Shown piece after piece: positions 8,568-16,609 of a DNA stretch of 64,000 bases (positions within the stretch are counted from its first letter, which is position 1; every line of letters begins with the position of its first letter). This DNA is from Devosia aquimaris (GTDB lineage: Bacteria > Pseudomonadota > Alphaproteobacteria > Rhizobiales > Devosiaceae). The notes beneath the pieces are model-generated. The model ran no database searches, had not been told where the DNA came from, and worked only from the letters and a program-made list of their open reading frames with translations. A program made the position numbers and the translations under genes. The stretch is taken from positions 885,426 through 949,425 of the forward strand of contig NZ_JAIEZN010000001.1 in NCBI RefSeq assembly GCF_020169335.1, read 5' to 3'.

Positions 8568-9775
8568 CAGTTCACCCCCACGCGCTTGCCGTCCCGCGCC
8601 ACCAGCCGCCCGGATTTGTACACCGAGCGCGCACCCGGCACGGCCACAACGGCCTCGGGCACATGCTGGGCCCGGAAGGTGACGAAATCGGCCTTGCAGC
8701 CGGGTGCAATGCCATAGCCGGAGAGGCCCAGCGCCTTGGCGCCCGCCGATGTCACCACGTCAAAGGCCGAGGCCAGCTCCCAATCCTCGTAAAAGCCCGA
8801 GCGATAGCCGATGATATTGGCACGGCGCAGCATGTCGCCATCGCCATAGGGCCACCAGCTATCGCGGATATTGTCCGAGCCGCTGAACACGGTCACGCCG
8901 GCCTGACGCAGAATGGTCACCGGCGGGAAGTTCACCGCGCCGGGCGCATTGGTCATGATGGCGACGCCCGCTTCCGCCAGGGTCGCGGCAATGCGGCGCT
9001 GCTGGTCGGACGCAATATCGCCCAGCCCATAGGCATGGCTGATGGCGACGCGCCCGCCCAGGCCAAGACGGCGCGTGCGGGCCGCGATCTGTTCGATGGT
9101 GAACAGGCCCAGCGAGCCTCCGTCATGCAGGTGAATATCCACGCCGACGCCGCGCCGCTCGGCAATGTCGAACACCGCATCGAGATGGCCCTCGATATCC
9201 CTATCAAAACTGGCGGGGTCGAGCCCGCCAACGAGGTCGCAGCCCAGCGCAATGGCCTCGTCCATCAACTGCGCCGTGCCGGGGCTGGCCAGAATCCCGC
9301 TCTGCGGAAAGGCCACCAGCTCGATATCGATGAGCTCGGCATACTCTTCGCGCACCGCGAGGATGGTTTCGAGATGGCGCAGCCCGACATCGGCATCGAT
9401 CATGACATGGCTGCGCATGCTGGTGCTGCCCTGGGCGATGCAGAGATCGAGCTGGTTGCGGGCGCGCTGGTCCATGGGCGCGGCATTGGCAATGTTCTGC
9501 ATCTGGAAGGCGACGCGCTCGCGCACGTCAAAGCCATTGGTACAGGGCAGGTGCGGCTTCCAGGCGTCGCCATAGAAACTGGTGTCGAGATGGATATGCC
9601 CCTCGACAAAGCCGGGGACCAGCATGGCGCCAGCGAGGTCTGTGTCCTCGCCCGCCGGTGGCGCGGGCTCCGAAGCCGGAACAACGGCGGCAATCAGCCC
9701 CGCAGCAATGCCGACATGGGCGCGTTCGCCGTCGACCAGCGTGGCATTGCGGAAAATGGCATCGAAATCCGTCAT
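8567..9775 (-). CDS. Cytosine deaminase/AtzC-like amidohydrolase
   Basis: This 402-residue protein is a second member of the CodA/AtzC branch of amidohydrolases. It is expected to hydrolyse an exocyclic amino or amine group from a nitrogen heterocycle using one metal ion. The metal ligands are visible: HIH at residues 60-62 (VEGHIHLDTS), the histidines in DIHLHD at about 214-217, ISHAYG at about 247, and the catalytic aspartate in GSDNIRDSWWPYGDGD (Asp301). It therefore keeps the aspartate its neighbour at 4924-6141 has lost. It starts at the ATG at 9773-9775 with no clear ribosome-binding site and is coupled to the downstream GGT gene. The true substrate could be cytosine, a triazine or another ureide. 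Confidence 0.87.
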   Translation of the reverse strand: MTDFDAIFRNATLVDGERAHVGIAAGLIAAVVPASEPAPPAGEDTDLAGAMLVPGFVEGHIHLDTSFYGDAWKPHLPCTNGFDVRERVAFQMQNIANAAPMDQRARNQLDLCIAQGSTSMRSHVMIDADVGLRHLETILAVREEYAELIDIELVAFPQSGILASPGTAQLMDEAIALGCDLVGGLDPASFDRDIEGHLDAVFDIAERRGVGVDIHLHDGGSLGLFTIEQIAARTRRLGLGGRVAISHAYGLGDIASDQQRRIAATLAEAGVAIMTNAPGAVNFPPVTILRQAGVTVFSGSDNIRDSWWPYGDGDMLRRANIIGYRSGFYEDWELASAFDVVTSAGAKALGLSGYGIAPGCKADFVTFRAQHVPEAVVAVPGARSVYKSGRLVARDGKRVGVN

Positions 9776-9909
9776 GCTGGTCTATCCGTTCTGATGGGAG
9801 TCTGTGCCGTCAGCCTAACGCAGCCCGGGGCAAAGGCGAGACCCGCGCGGCCGCTTCTGGCACATGGCGCCATCCCGCTCCGCGCATGGTCGGGCCTGAG
9901 GCACGACAG

Positions 9910-10713
9910 CTAGGCCGCGGTCGGCAGACCACGCAGCCGGTCCATGAAGCGGTGCACGCGGTCGCCATCGACCGGCTTCCACGTGTCGCCATCGACCTTG
10001 AAATGCGTGCCGATGACGCAGCCATCGGCGATGGCCATGATGTCGGAGACATTGTCGATATTGACGCCGGTATTGGCGAACAGCGGCGTATCGGGCATGG
10101 CGTCGCGCACGCTCTTGAGGTTGGACATTTCCGCCGGCTGGCCGGTGATGGGGCCCGAGACAAGCAGCACATCGGCCAGCGAGGAGAACACTGCGCTCTT
10201 GGCGCGCAGGGCGATGGAGCGGGTATCGAGGGAATCGGCGAACTCGGCATTGATGTTGAACATCAGCTTGAGATCGGGCCGACCAAGCTGGCGGCGCAGG
10301 CGCAGGGCCTTGGCGGCATTGGGCTCCCACAGGCCCATGTCGGAGGCGAACAGGCCCGTAAAGATCTCGCGGGCGAAGCTGGCGCCGGTGGTGGCGGCAA
10401 TGGCCACCGTGGCATAGGGATCCCAGAGGAAATTGACGCCGAACGGCACCTTGAGCAGCGGCTTGACCGCGCTGACCACCGCCGTCATGGCGATGGCGCT
10501 TTCCACCGACGCTGTCAGTTCATAGGGGCGATCGTTCTCATTGCCGAACATGATCGCATCTACGCCGCCATCCTGGAGCTTTTCGACATCCTTGATGACA
10601 TTCTCGATCAGCCGATCCATGCCGCCATCGGCGTCATAAAGCGGCGCACCGGGCAGGGCGCCGATATGGGCCATGGCGATGACGGTCTTGTGGCTGCGAT
10701 TGAACAGATCCAT
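9910..10713 (-). CDS. BtpA/SgcQ-family protein
   Basis: This 267-residue protein matches the BtpA family (TIM-barrel type; includes the cyanobacterial photosystem I factor BtpA and E. coli SgcQ). Typical segments are MAHIGALPGAPLYD at about residue 14, GGVDAIMFGNENDRP at about 49, and VPFGVNFLWDP at about 89. The C-terminal end reads GCVIGTHFKVDGDTWKPVD. No photosystem genes are present, so the SgcQ-like role in sugar or nucleoside catabolic operons is the better guide; the biochemical reaction is not established. It sits 38 bases after a DeoR regulator gene and leads the amidohydrolase-GGT-TauE genes after a 134-base gap. Confidence 0.85.
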   Translation of the reverse strand: MDLFNRSHKTVIAMAHIGALPGAPLYDADGGMDRLIENVIKDVEKLQDGGVDAIMFGNENDRPYELTASVESAIAMTAVVSAVKPLLKVPFGVNFLWDPYATVAIAATTGASFAREIFTGLFASDMGLWEPNAAKALRLRRQLGRPDLKLMFNINAEFADSLDTRSIALRAKSAVFSSLADVLLVSGPITGQPAEMSNLKSVRDAMPDTPLFANTGVNIDNVSDIMAIADGCVIGTHFKVDGDTWKPVDGDRVHRFMDRLRGLPTAA

Positions 10714-10751
10714 TGGTCCTGTGAACTCCGGTCGGTGGGCGTGACGATCTG

Positions 10752-11582
10752 TCAGCCGGCAATGATGGTTTGAACGCCCGCCTCGGCCAGCGCCTGGGCG
10801 AGATCCTGTGGGGGCTCGGCGTCGGTGATCAGGATATTGATCCGGTCCAGCGACACGATGCGGGAAAGGGCGCGGCGCCCGAATTTGGAGGAGTCGCAGA
10901 GCACCACGACGCAGCCGCCGCTCTCGACAAAGGCGCGCTTCACCTCGGTGTCCTCGGGCGAATAGTCGTAGAGCCCATTGGCATCGATGCCCGAGACGCC
11001 CAGGAACACGCGATCGAGGAAATGGCTCTTGAGCCCTTCGATGGCCTGGGGGCCGATGACCGAGAACTCGGGCACGCGCACCTGGCCGCCCAGGATATAG
11101 ACCGAGCTGTTGCCCTCGGCCATCTGCATGCCAACGCGCAGATTATTGGTGAAGACGCGCAAATCCTTGCGCGGGGCCAGTTCGGTGGCCAGCGCCAGAA
11201 TGGAGGTGCCGACATCGAGCCCCACCGACTCGCCAGGCGCCACCAGCTTGGCAGCCGCCTGGGCGATAGTGGATTTCTCGGCTGCATTGCGGCGCATGCG
11301 CTGTTCGAACGCCGGCTCATCCTCGTCATAGACCATCTGGCCGGCCGCCACGGCACCGCCGTGCGTGCGCTCGAGCAGGCCGCGCTTGCCCAACAGGTCG
11401 AGGTCGCGCCGCACCGTCATACCCGAAACGCCGAGCTCCTCCGCCAGGCTCGTGATGGAGACAAAGCCATCCTTTTCGAACGCCGACATGATGCGCGCAT
11501 GGCGCAGCGCCGCCGGCAGTTTCGTATTGCCGTTGCCGCCCTCCGCCTGTGCTGATTTCACGTCGTCTTCGTTATTGGTCAT
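10752..11582 (-). CDS. DeoR/GlpR-family transcriptional regulator
   Basis: This protein of about 276 residues has an N-terminal DeoR winged helix (HARIMSAFEKDGFVSITSLA, then ELGVSGMTVRRDLDLLGKRG and LERTHGGAV). The C-terminal sugar-phosphate sensor domain is of the DeoRC type, with GLDVGTSILALA and the late VVVLCDSSKFGRRA. DeoR proteins usually repress nearby catabolic operons and respond to phosphorylated sugars. It is divergent from the SDR gene at 11753 and leads the BtpA operon. I placed the start at the ATG at 11580-11582. A GTG nine bases upstream is also possible, and neither has a clear ribosome-binding site. Confidence 0.9.
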   Translation of the reverse strand: MTNNEDDVKSAQAEGGNGNTKLPAALRHARIMSAFEKDGFVSITSLAEELGVSGMTVRRDLDLLGKRGLLERTHGGAVAAGQMVYDEDEPAFEQRMRRNAAEKSTIAQAAAKLVAPGESVGLDVGTSILALATELAPRKDLRVFTNNLRVGMQMAEGNSSVYILGGQVRVPEFSVIGPQAIEGLKSHFLDRVFLGVSGIDANGLYDYSPEDTEVKRAFVESGGCVVVLCDSSKFGRRALSRIVSLDRINILITDAEPPQDLAQALAEAGVQTIIAG

Positions 11583-11677
11583 GTTTCGCACACCCGGCCT
11601 GTTGCCTGCCGCTTTGATGGTTCGTTGACATCCTGCCTAACACAGGAATTCACACGAATAAAGGTTGTATTATGTTA

Positions 11678-11683
11678 TATAAT
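11678..11683 (+). promoter_or_regulatory. Possible -10 element for the SDR gene
   Basis: A perfect TATAAT stands in an unusually AT-rich patch between the divergent DeoR and SDR genes. It is followed at once by ATGTTC-like bases that resemble a DeoR-family half-site. I could not place a convincing -35 box at normal spacing, so an activator-dependent or extended promoter is possible. Confidence 0.35.
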
Positions 11684-11752
11684 GTTCAAAAGTGCAAAGC
11701 GGATGGGCCGGCAGTGCTGTGCGGCCGCTGTTAAGAGGCTTTTGGAGGCGGA

Positions 11753-12526
11753 ATGTCGGAGTTTTCGGGCAAATCGGTGGTGGTCACGGGCGGCGCGTCC
11801 GGCATTGGCGCGGCCATTGTGCGGGAGTTTCACGCGGCTGGCGCGCGGGTCACAATTCTCGATCTCGACCCCGCCCGGGCGGCGGCGCTGGCGAGCGAAT
11901 TGGGCGCCAATGCCTTCTCCGGCGCCATCGATGTGCGCGAGCGCGCGTCAGTCCAGTCGGCCATGGACGGCGTGATCGCGGCTCAGGGCGGCATCGACAT
12001 TCTGTGCGCCAATGCCGGGGTCTCGACCATGCAGCGTTCGGTCGATCTGACCGACCAGGACTGGGACTTCAACATGGACGTCAACGCCAGGGGCGTGTTC
12101 CTCTGCAACCAGATCGTGGTCCGCCATTTCCAGGCCACTGGCCGCAAGGGCATCATCGTCAACACCGCTTCGCTGGCCGGCAAGGTCGGCGCGCCATTGT
12201 TGGCGCACTACTCGGCCAGCAAGTTCGCCGTGCTCGGCTGGACGCAAGGCCTGGCGCGCGAACTGGCGCCCAGCGGCATCCGCGTCAACGCCGTCTGCCC
12301 CGGCTTTGTGCGCACCGGCATGCAGGAGCGCGAAATCATCTGGGAAGGCGAGCTGCGCGGCATGACGCCCGAGGCGGTCCGTCAGGAATATGTAACGCTG
12401 ACGCCCATGGGCCGCATCGAGGAGCCCGAGGACGTTGCTGTGGTGGTGAAGTTCCTGGCCTCGGATGCGGCCCGCTTCATGACCGGGCAGGGCATCAATG
12501 TCACCGGCGGCGTGCGCATGGACTGA
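11753..12526 (+). CDS. SDR-family NAD(P)-dependent oxidoreductase
   Basis: This 257-residue classical short-chain dehydrogenase has the cofactor motif TGGASGIG at residues 12-19 and the NAG motif at about 87-89. The catalytic residues are Ser140, Tyr153 and Lys157 (HYSASKFA), and the end is typical (GQGINVTGGVRMD). Asp37/Asp39 at the end of strand 2 (TILDLDP) favours NAD over NADP. It probably oxidises a polyol, sugar or other secondary alcohol. The ribosome-binding site GGAGG at 11744-11748 fits the ATG. It is divergent from the DeoR regulator, which may control it, and is followed after 30 bases by a questin-oxidase-like gene in the same orientation. Confidence 0.9.
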   Translation: MSEFSGKSVVVTGGASGIGAAIVREFHAAGARVTILDLDPARAAALASELGANAFSGAIDVRERASVQSAMDGVIAAQGGIDILCANAGVSTMQRSVDLTDQDWDFNMDVNARGVFLCNQIVVRHFQATGRKGIIVNTASLAGKVGAPLLAHYSASKFAVLGWTQGLARELAPSGIRVNAVCPGFVRTGMQEREIIWEGELRGMTPEAVRQEYVTLTPMGRIEEPEDVAVVVKFLASDAARFMTGQGINVTGGVRMD

Positions 12527-12556
12527 GCCGCCGTGAGCGGACCGGAGGGACTGGAC

Positions 12557-13612
12557 ATGGACTATATTGGCACCGAAATCGCCCGCCATCCGCGCGCAGC
12601 CGCGCGGCTGCGGCCGCTGATTGCCGAGATCGGCCAGCGCAGCGGGGAGTTCCCTGTGCTGCTGGCCAACCACCTGCCCATGGTGCTCGAAGCCATGGGT
12701 CGGCTGGGCGCCAGCCCCGAGCGGCTGGATGAATATGCCATGCATTACAACACCGCCCATGCGGTGCCGTTTCCGCCGCCGCCCGTGGCGCCGTTGACCG
12801 AAGCCAATTGGCGCACGGCCATCGGCCATCGCGAGCGGGAAACCGATCTGCGCGACTTCTTCGCCGACGTGGTCTGGCGCATCGGCGGCGTCGAGGCGAT
12901 CCGGCGCTATCTGCCCGAGCTCTTTCCCGGCGTGGCCGCTTCGGCGACCCATGGGCTGATGCGGCTGGCCTATGCCGTGCTACGGCGCGACGACACCGAA
13001 ATCGGCATTTCCCTGGGCTATTGGGCGGCGACCTACCTGGCCTTTCCGCGCCCCGACAGCGTCGGCACGCCGACCAATAGCGCCGCCGAACTGGTGCTGG
13101 CCATGCCGTCCGAGCCCAGTTTCCGGGGGATCACGGTGGAATCAACGCTGCTGTGGAAATGGATCGAGCACATGGGCACGGTCCCGGCGTTCCGGGGCCT
13201 GCTTGGGCGGCTGCAGCCGGCGGATGACCTGCTCGATCAGGTCCGCGCGGCCTCGCTGGCGGTCTATGCCGCCACCATGACCTTTGAGGCGCTGCATGCG
13301 GTGACCGGCAGCCATTGGCTGCGGCTGGTGTCACCCCATCTCGACCAGCCACAGGCGCTGGTGGCGCATTGGTGGGAAGTGGTGATGGCGCTCTATGTGC
13401 GCATCGGCATGCCGGACCTGCCTGATGCGGCGACGCTCGAGGCCTGGCGCAACCTGCCGCTGCCATCGGACGCCGAAATCGCCGCGGCGGCGGTGGCCTC
13501 CGACGACGAGCACGACCACTCGCTGGCCTTCTCAGCCTTTGAGGAATTCAAGCTGACCGGGGACCGGCTCTATAAGGTCGTTGCCGCCCGCCGGGTGGGC
13601 CTGATCGCCTGA
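12557..13612 (+). CDS. Questin oxidase-like family protein
   Basis: This protein of about 351 residues resembles the questin oxidase-like family (PF14027; includes fungal AflY and questin oxidase, Baeyer-Villiger-type oxidases of anthraquinone pathways). Recognisable blocks are FPVLLANHLPMVLEAMGRLG at about residue 26, ATHGLMRLAYAVLRR near 130, LGYWAATYLAF near 152, and the histidine-bearing ALHAVTGSHWLRL near 245. Its C-terminus has the DDEHDHSLAFSAFEEFK block. No classical FAD or heme motif is visible, as is usual for this family. I chose the ATG at 12557 because GGAGGG lies seven bases upstream; a GTG at 12533 has weaker support. It is probably transcribed with the SDR gene. The substrate is unknown. 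Confidence 0.75.
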   Translation: MDYIGTEIARHPRAAARLRPLIAEIGQRSGEFPVLLANHLPMVLEAMGRLGASPERLDEYAMHYNTAHAVPFPPPPVAPLTEANWRTAIGHRERETDLRDFFADVVWRIGGVEAIRRYLPELFPGVAASATHGLMRLAYAVLRRDDTEIGISLGYWAATYLAFPRPDSVGTPTNSAAELVLAMPSEPSFRGITVESTLLWKWIEHMGTVPAFRGLLGRLQPADDLLDQVRAASLAVYAATMTFEALHAVTGSHWLRLVSPHLDQPQALVAHWWEVVMALYVRIGMPDLPDAATLEAWRNLPLPSDAEIAAAAVASDDEHDHSLAFSAFEEFKLTGDRLYKVVAARRVGLIA

Positions 13613-13619
13613 CACAACG

Positions 13620-13641
13620 GCCCGGGGCTTGGTCCCCGGGC
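13620..13641. terminator. Bidirectional terminator-like hairpin
   Basis: GCCCGGGG and CCCCGGGC form a perfect eight-base stem with a six-base loop. It lies between the convergent ends of the questin-oxidase-like gene (13612) and the FGGY kinase gene (13646). No U-tract is seen on either side, so it may act as a hairpin barrier rather than a textbook terminator. Confidence 0.6.
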
Positions 13642-13645
13642 TGGC

Positions 13646-15136
13646 TTAGACGGCGTGGAAATAGGGCGCGAGGCGCTCATAGAGGTCGCGATAGCGCTGA
13701 TAGCGGCGATTGTAGATGGCGTGGGCGGCCATATCGGGCTGAAGCGTTTCGCCGAGCTGCGACAGGGCCGTCACGGCGCTCCAGTCGCTGGCAAGGCCGG
13801 TGCCGATGGCGGCGACGAATGCCGCGCCGACCGAGGAACCATGCGCATTGTCGAGCAGGGTGACCGGCGCGCCCAGCACATCGGCGGTAATCTGCATCCA
13901 GACGCGGCTCTTGCTGCCGCCATCGGAGGCCACATAGCGGCGCGGGCTGTGGCCGATATCGACCAGCACATCCATATGGTGGCGGAAGCCATAGGCTACC
14001 GCCTCGAGCAGCGCGCGCCAGAGATGGCCGCGCCCATGGCCCAGACTGAGGCCAACAAAGCTGCCGCGCGCCAGGGGATCGTGGATCGGGGTCTTTTCAC
14101 CCAGGAAATAGGGCAGGCAGATGAGGCCGTCCGAGCCGGGCGGAATGTCTGCCGCCAGGGCGTCGAGTGCCTGATGCGGCTTGCTGCCATCGGCCGTGGG
14201 CGTGATGAGTTCGCCCAGCCAGTTGAGCGCGGACCCCGACGAGGCCATGCAGCCATTGGGCGCGTAAAGCCCTGGTACCAGATGATAATCGAGGTAAAGC
14301 CGCGCATCGGGCACCGGCTTGTCAGTGGCCACCACAATGTCGCCGGCGCCGCCGAACTTGAGCAAGATATCGCCCGGCGCTGTGATGCCGGCGCCTAGGG
14401 CTGAAACGATATGATCCGCCGCGCCGCCAAAGATCGGCAGACCCTCGGGCAGGCCGGTCAGCGCGGCGGCTTCGGCGGTGACGGTGCCCATCTGCACATG
14501 CGATACGCTGCGCGGCGGCACGGCCGAGCGCGGAATACCGGCCAGCGCCACCAAATCATCAGCAATGGACCCGCTGGCCAGATCGGTGAAACCGGCTTCG
14601 AGCGCCCAGTTCTGCTCGACGGCGCGCACGCCGGTGAGACGCCAGTTGATATAGTCATAGGAGCCGAACACCGTACCGATGCGGGCAAAGACCTCGGGCT
14701 CGTGGCCTGCGATCCAGCGCAGCTTGGCGGCGACCAGCTGCTGGTTGATGCCATTGCCGGTGCGCTTGAGGAAGGCGGCCTCGTCGAGTTCGGTCCGCAT
14801 GGCGTCGACCTCGGCGCCGCAGCGGCCATCGCTCTGCTGGATCGAGGGCCGCAGCAGCGTGCCGGCGTCATCGAGCAGCACCACGGCGGGCAGCATTCCG
14901 GTGGTGCAAAGGCCAGCGATCGATGCTGGATCAATGCTGCTCAGGATCTCGCGCAGCACGGCCACGGCATTGTCCCACCATTGGTGGGGATCCTCCTCGG
15001 CCCAGCTCGCCTGGGGCGACGACAGGGCCACCGGCCGGCTGGCCACGGCCAGGATCTGGTCGGGCAGGCGCACGGCGGCGGCAATGGTCGAGGTCGTGCC
15101 GATATCAAGGCCGATCACGATGTCTGGTTGGGGCAT
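13646..15136 (-). CDS. FGGY-family carbohydrate kinase (xylulokinase-like)
   Basis: This 496-residue cytosolic protein is an ATP-dependent sugar or polyol kinase of the FGGY family. The N-terminal phosphate-binding loop reads GLDIGTTSTIAAAV at about residues 9-22. The domain-linking FGGAADHIVSALGAGI follows at about 240, and the C-terminal ATPase signature YVASDGGSKSRVWMQITADV is at about 405. The WAEEDPHQWW segment near residue 45 is common in xylulokinase-like members. It is the last gene of an operon with the monooxygenase-like and 8-oxoguanine-deaminase-type genes. Within the family, xylulose, ribulose, gluconate or erythritol-type substrates cannot be told apart here. Confidence 0.9.
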   Translation of the reverse strand: MPQPDIVIGLDIGTTSTIAAAVRLPDQILAVASRPVALSSPQASWAEEDPHQWWDNAVAVLREILSSIDPASIAGLCTTGMLPAVVLLDDAGTLLRPSIQQSDGRCGAEVDAMRTELDEAAFLKRTGNGINQQLVAAKLRWIAGHEPEVFARIGTVFGSYDYINWRLTGVRAVEQNWALEAGFTDLASGSIADDLVALAGIPRSAVPPRSVSHVQMGTVTAEAAALTGLPEGLPIFGGAADHIVSALGAGITAPGDILLKFGGAGDIVVATDKPVPDARLYLDYHLVPGLYAPNGCMASSGSALNWLGELITPTADGSKPHQALDALAADIPPGSDGLICLPYFLGEKTPIHDPLARGSFVGLSLGHGRGHLWRALLEAVAYGFRHHMDVLVDIGHSPRRYVASDGGSKSRVWMQITADVLGAPVTLLDNAHGSSVGAAFVAAIGTGLASDWSAVTALSQLGETLQPDMAAHAIYNRRYQRYRDLYERLAPYFHAV

Positions 15137-15157
15137 GAAACCGTCCGGTTGGGCCGC

Positions 15158-16606
15158 TCAGGCAAGGCCTGCGGCGGCGGGATCGAAATGGACCTTCGCG
15201 TAGCCATCGAGTGACCGATAGTGCAGCGCCGCATCGGCAAGGAACAGGCCGCGCGTGACGCCGCTGACCAGCTTGGGCACGCCGGATTTCAGCCCGGTAA
15301 TGCCATTGCACACCGGCCCGAGACTGGGCACGGCGCCATTGTTGAAGATGTGGATGTCTTTGAGGAACGGCGCGCTGCCGGGCGTTTTCTCGGTGAATTC
15401 AAAGGCCGGGCCCAGATAGGGATAGGCCAGGAGGTCACGGTCAATACTGTCGACCGGCGGGGTGAAGCGGTCTGCCCACAGCGCGATGGAATCGATCAAG
15501 CCAGCCAGTTCCCTGCGCTGGCTGATGTCGACGGCATAGCCGGTGCCCAGCAGCAGATGATCGAAGCGATAGCTCTGGCCGCCGGCGGTGAGGGCGATGC
15601 TGTCGCCATCCATCGCCGCCGCCTCGAGCGCCGCGCCGCCCACGAAGCGGAAGGCTGGGCTGGCGGTGGCGCGGGTATACATCTCCATGGTCGGCGGCGT
15701 CTTGAACGCGAACATGCGGCGCGCGAACTGGTAACGCAGCGCATCATCAAGATCGGCGAAGTGATTGAGGAAGCCTGGGAAGTTGGACCAGTCCAGGATC
15801 TCGGTCTGGGGCAGGGTGGGGCTACGCGCCAGCATCGTGACCTCTGCGGCGCCGGCGTCGAGCGCCGCCACGGCCCAGTCAAAGCTAGAGGCTGCCGCGC
15901 CGATGACGCCGATGGATTTGCCCGTGAGCCGATCGAGGTCCAGCAGTTCGCCGCTATGCGTCCAACGCTCACGCGGCAGGCTCTTGGCAATCAGCGACGG
16001 CACATGCAGCCCGCCGGCGCCCTCGATGCCGGTGGCCAGAACCACCTTGCGGCAGGCCAGCACAGCCGGGCCATCGGGGGTTTCCAGCGTCAGGGCGATG
16101 TGGTCGTCGGCCGGGGTGATGGCCATCAGGCGCGTGTCATTGCTGACGGCAATGCCCACCATGCTGCGGAACCAGACCAGGTAGTCCATCCAGGTGCAGC
16201 GATCGATCTTGTCCAGAGCGTCCCAGTCGGCGGTGCCGAACATGGCCTCGTGCCAGGCGCGATAGGTGAGCGAGGGTACGCCCAAATCCGGCCCGCTCAG
16301 CGTCTTGGGTGAGCGCAGGGTGCGCATGCGGGCCGAGGTGACCCATGGCCCCTCGCGCCCCATGGGTGCGGCGTCGACCACCTGCAGCCGGGATACGCCC
16401 TGACGCATCAGACCAAAGGCAATGGCGAGGCCCGAGAGACCCGCGCCGACAATGACCACATCGGTGAGGACGTCACCATTGGCCGTGCGGCGCTCGGGCA
16501 CCCAAGGGCGCAGCGGCACTTCAATGCTGGCGAGGTCCCGGCGCACCTGCGCCTCAAGGGCGGTCAGGGCCGGCGGGGTCTGGGGTGCTGGATCAGGGGT
16601 GGTCAT
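15158..16606 (-). CDS. FAD/NAD(P)-binding monooxygenase-like protein
   Basis: This 482-residue flavoprotein has an FAD-binding Rossmann motif, VVIVGAGLSGLAIAFGLMRQ, at about residues 50-69. A second nucleotide-binding strand reads SIGVIGAAASSFDWAV near 230. The closing block of flavin-containing monooxygenase relatives is visible as LLLGTGYAVD at about 350. Members of this group oxidise nitrogen, sulfur or carbon centres with NADPH and oxygen. The second motif departs from GxGxxG (GAAASS), so NADPH binding may be modified. Only three bases separate it from the upstream deaminase gene, and the FGGY kinase follows after 21 bases, so the three are one operon. The substrate is unknown. Confidence 0.82.
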   Translation of the reverse strand: MTTPDPAPQTPPALTALEAQVRRDLASIEVPLRPWVPERRTANGDVLTDVVIVGAGLSGLAIAFGLMRQGVSRLQVVDAAPMGREGPWVTSARMRTLRSPKTLSGPDLGVPSLTYRAWHEAMFGTADWDALDKIDRCTWMDYLVWFRSMVGIAVSNDTRLMAITPADDHIALTLETPDGPAVLACRKVVLATGIEGAGGLHVPSLIAKSLPRERWTHSGELLDLDRLTGKSIGVIGAAASSFDWAVAALDAGAAEVTMLARSPTLPQTEILDWSNFPGFLNHFADLDDALRYQFARRMFAFKTPPTMEMYTRATASPAFRFVGGAALEAAAMDGDSIALTAGGQSYRFDHLLLGTGYAVDISQRRELAGLIDSIALWADRFTPPVDSIDRDLLAYPYLGPAFEFTEKTPGSAPFLKDIHIFNNGAVPSLGPVCNGITGLKSGVPKLVSGVTRGLFLADAALHYRSLDGYAKVHFDPAAAGLA

Positions 16607-16609
16607 GGT

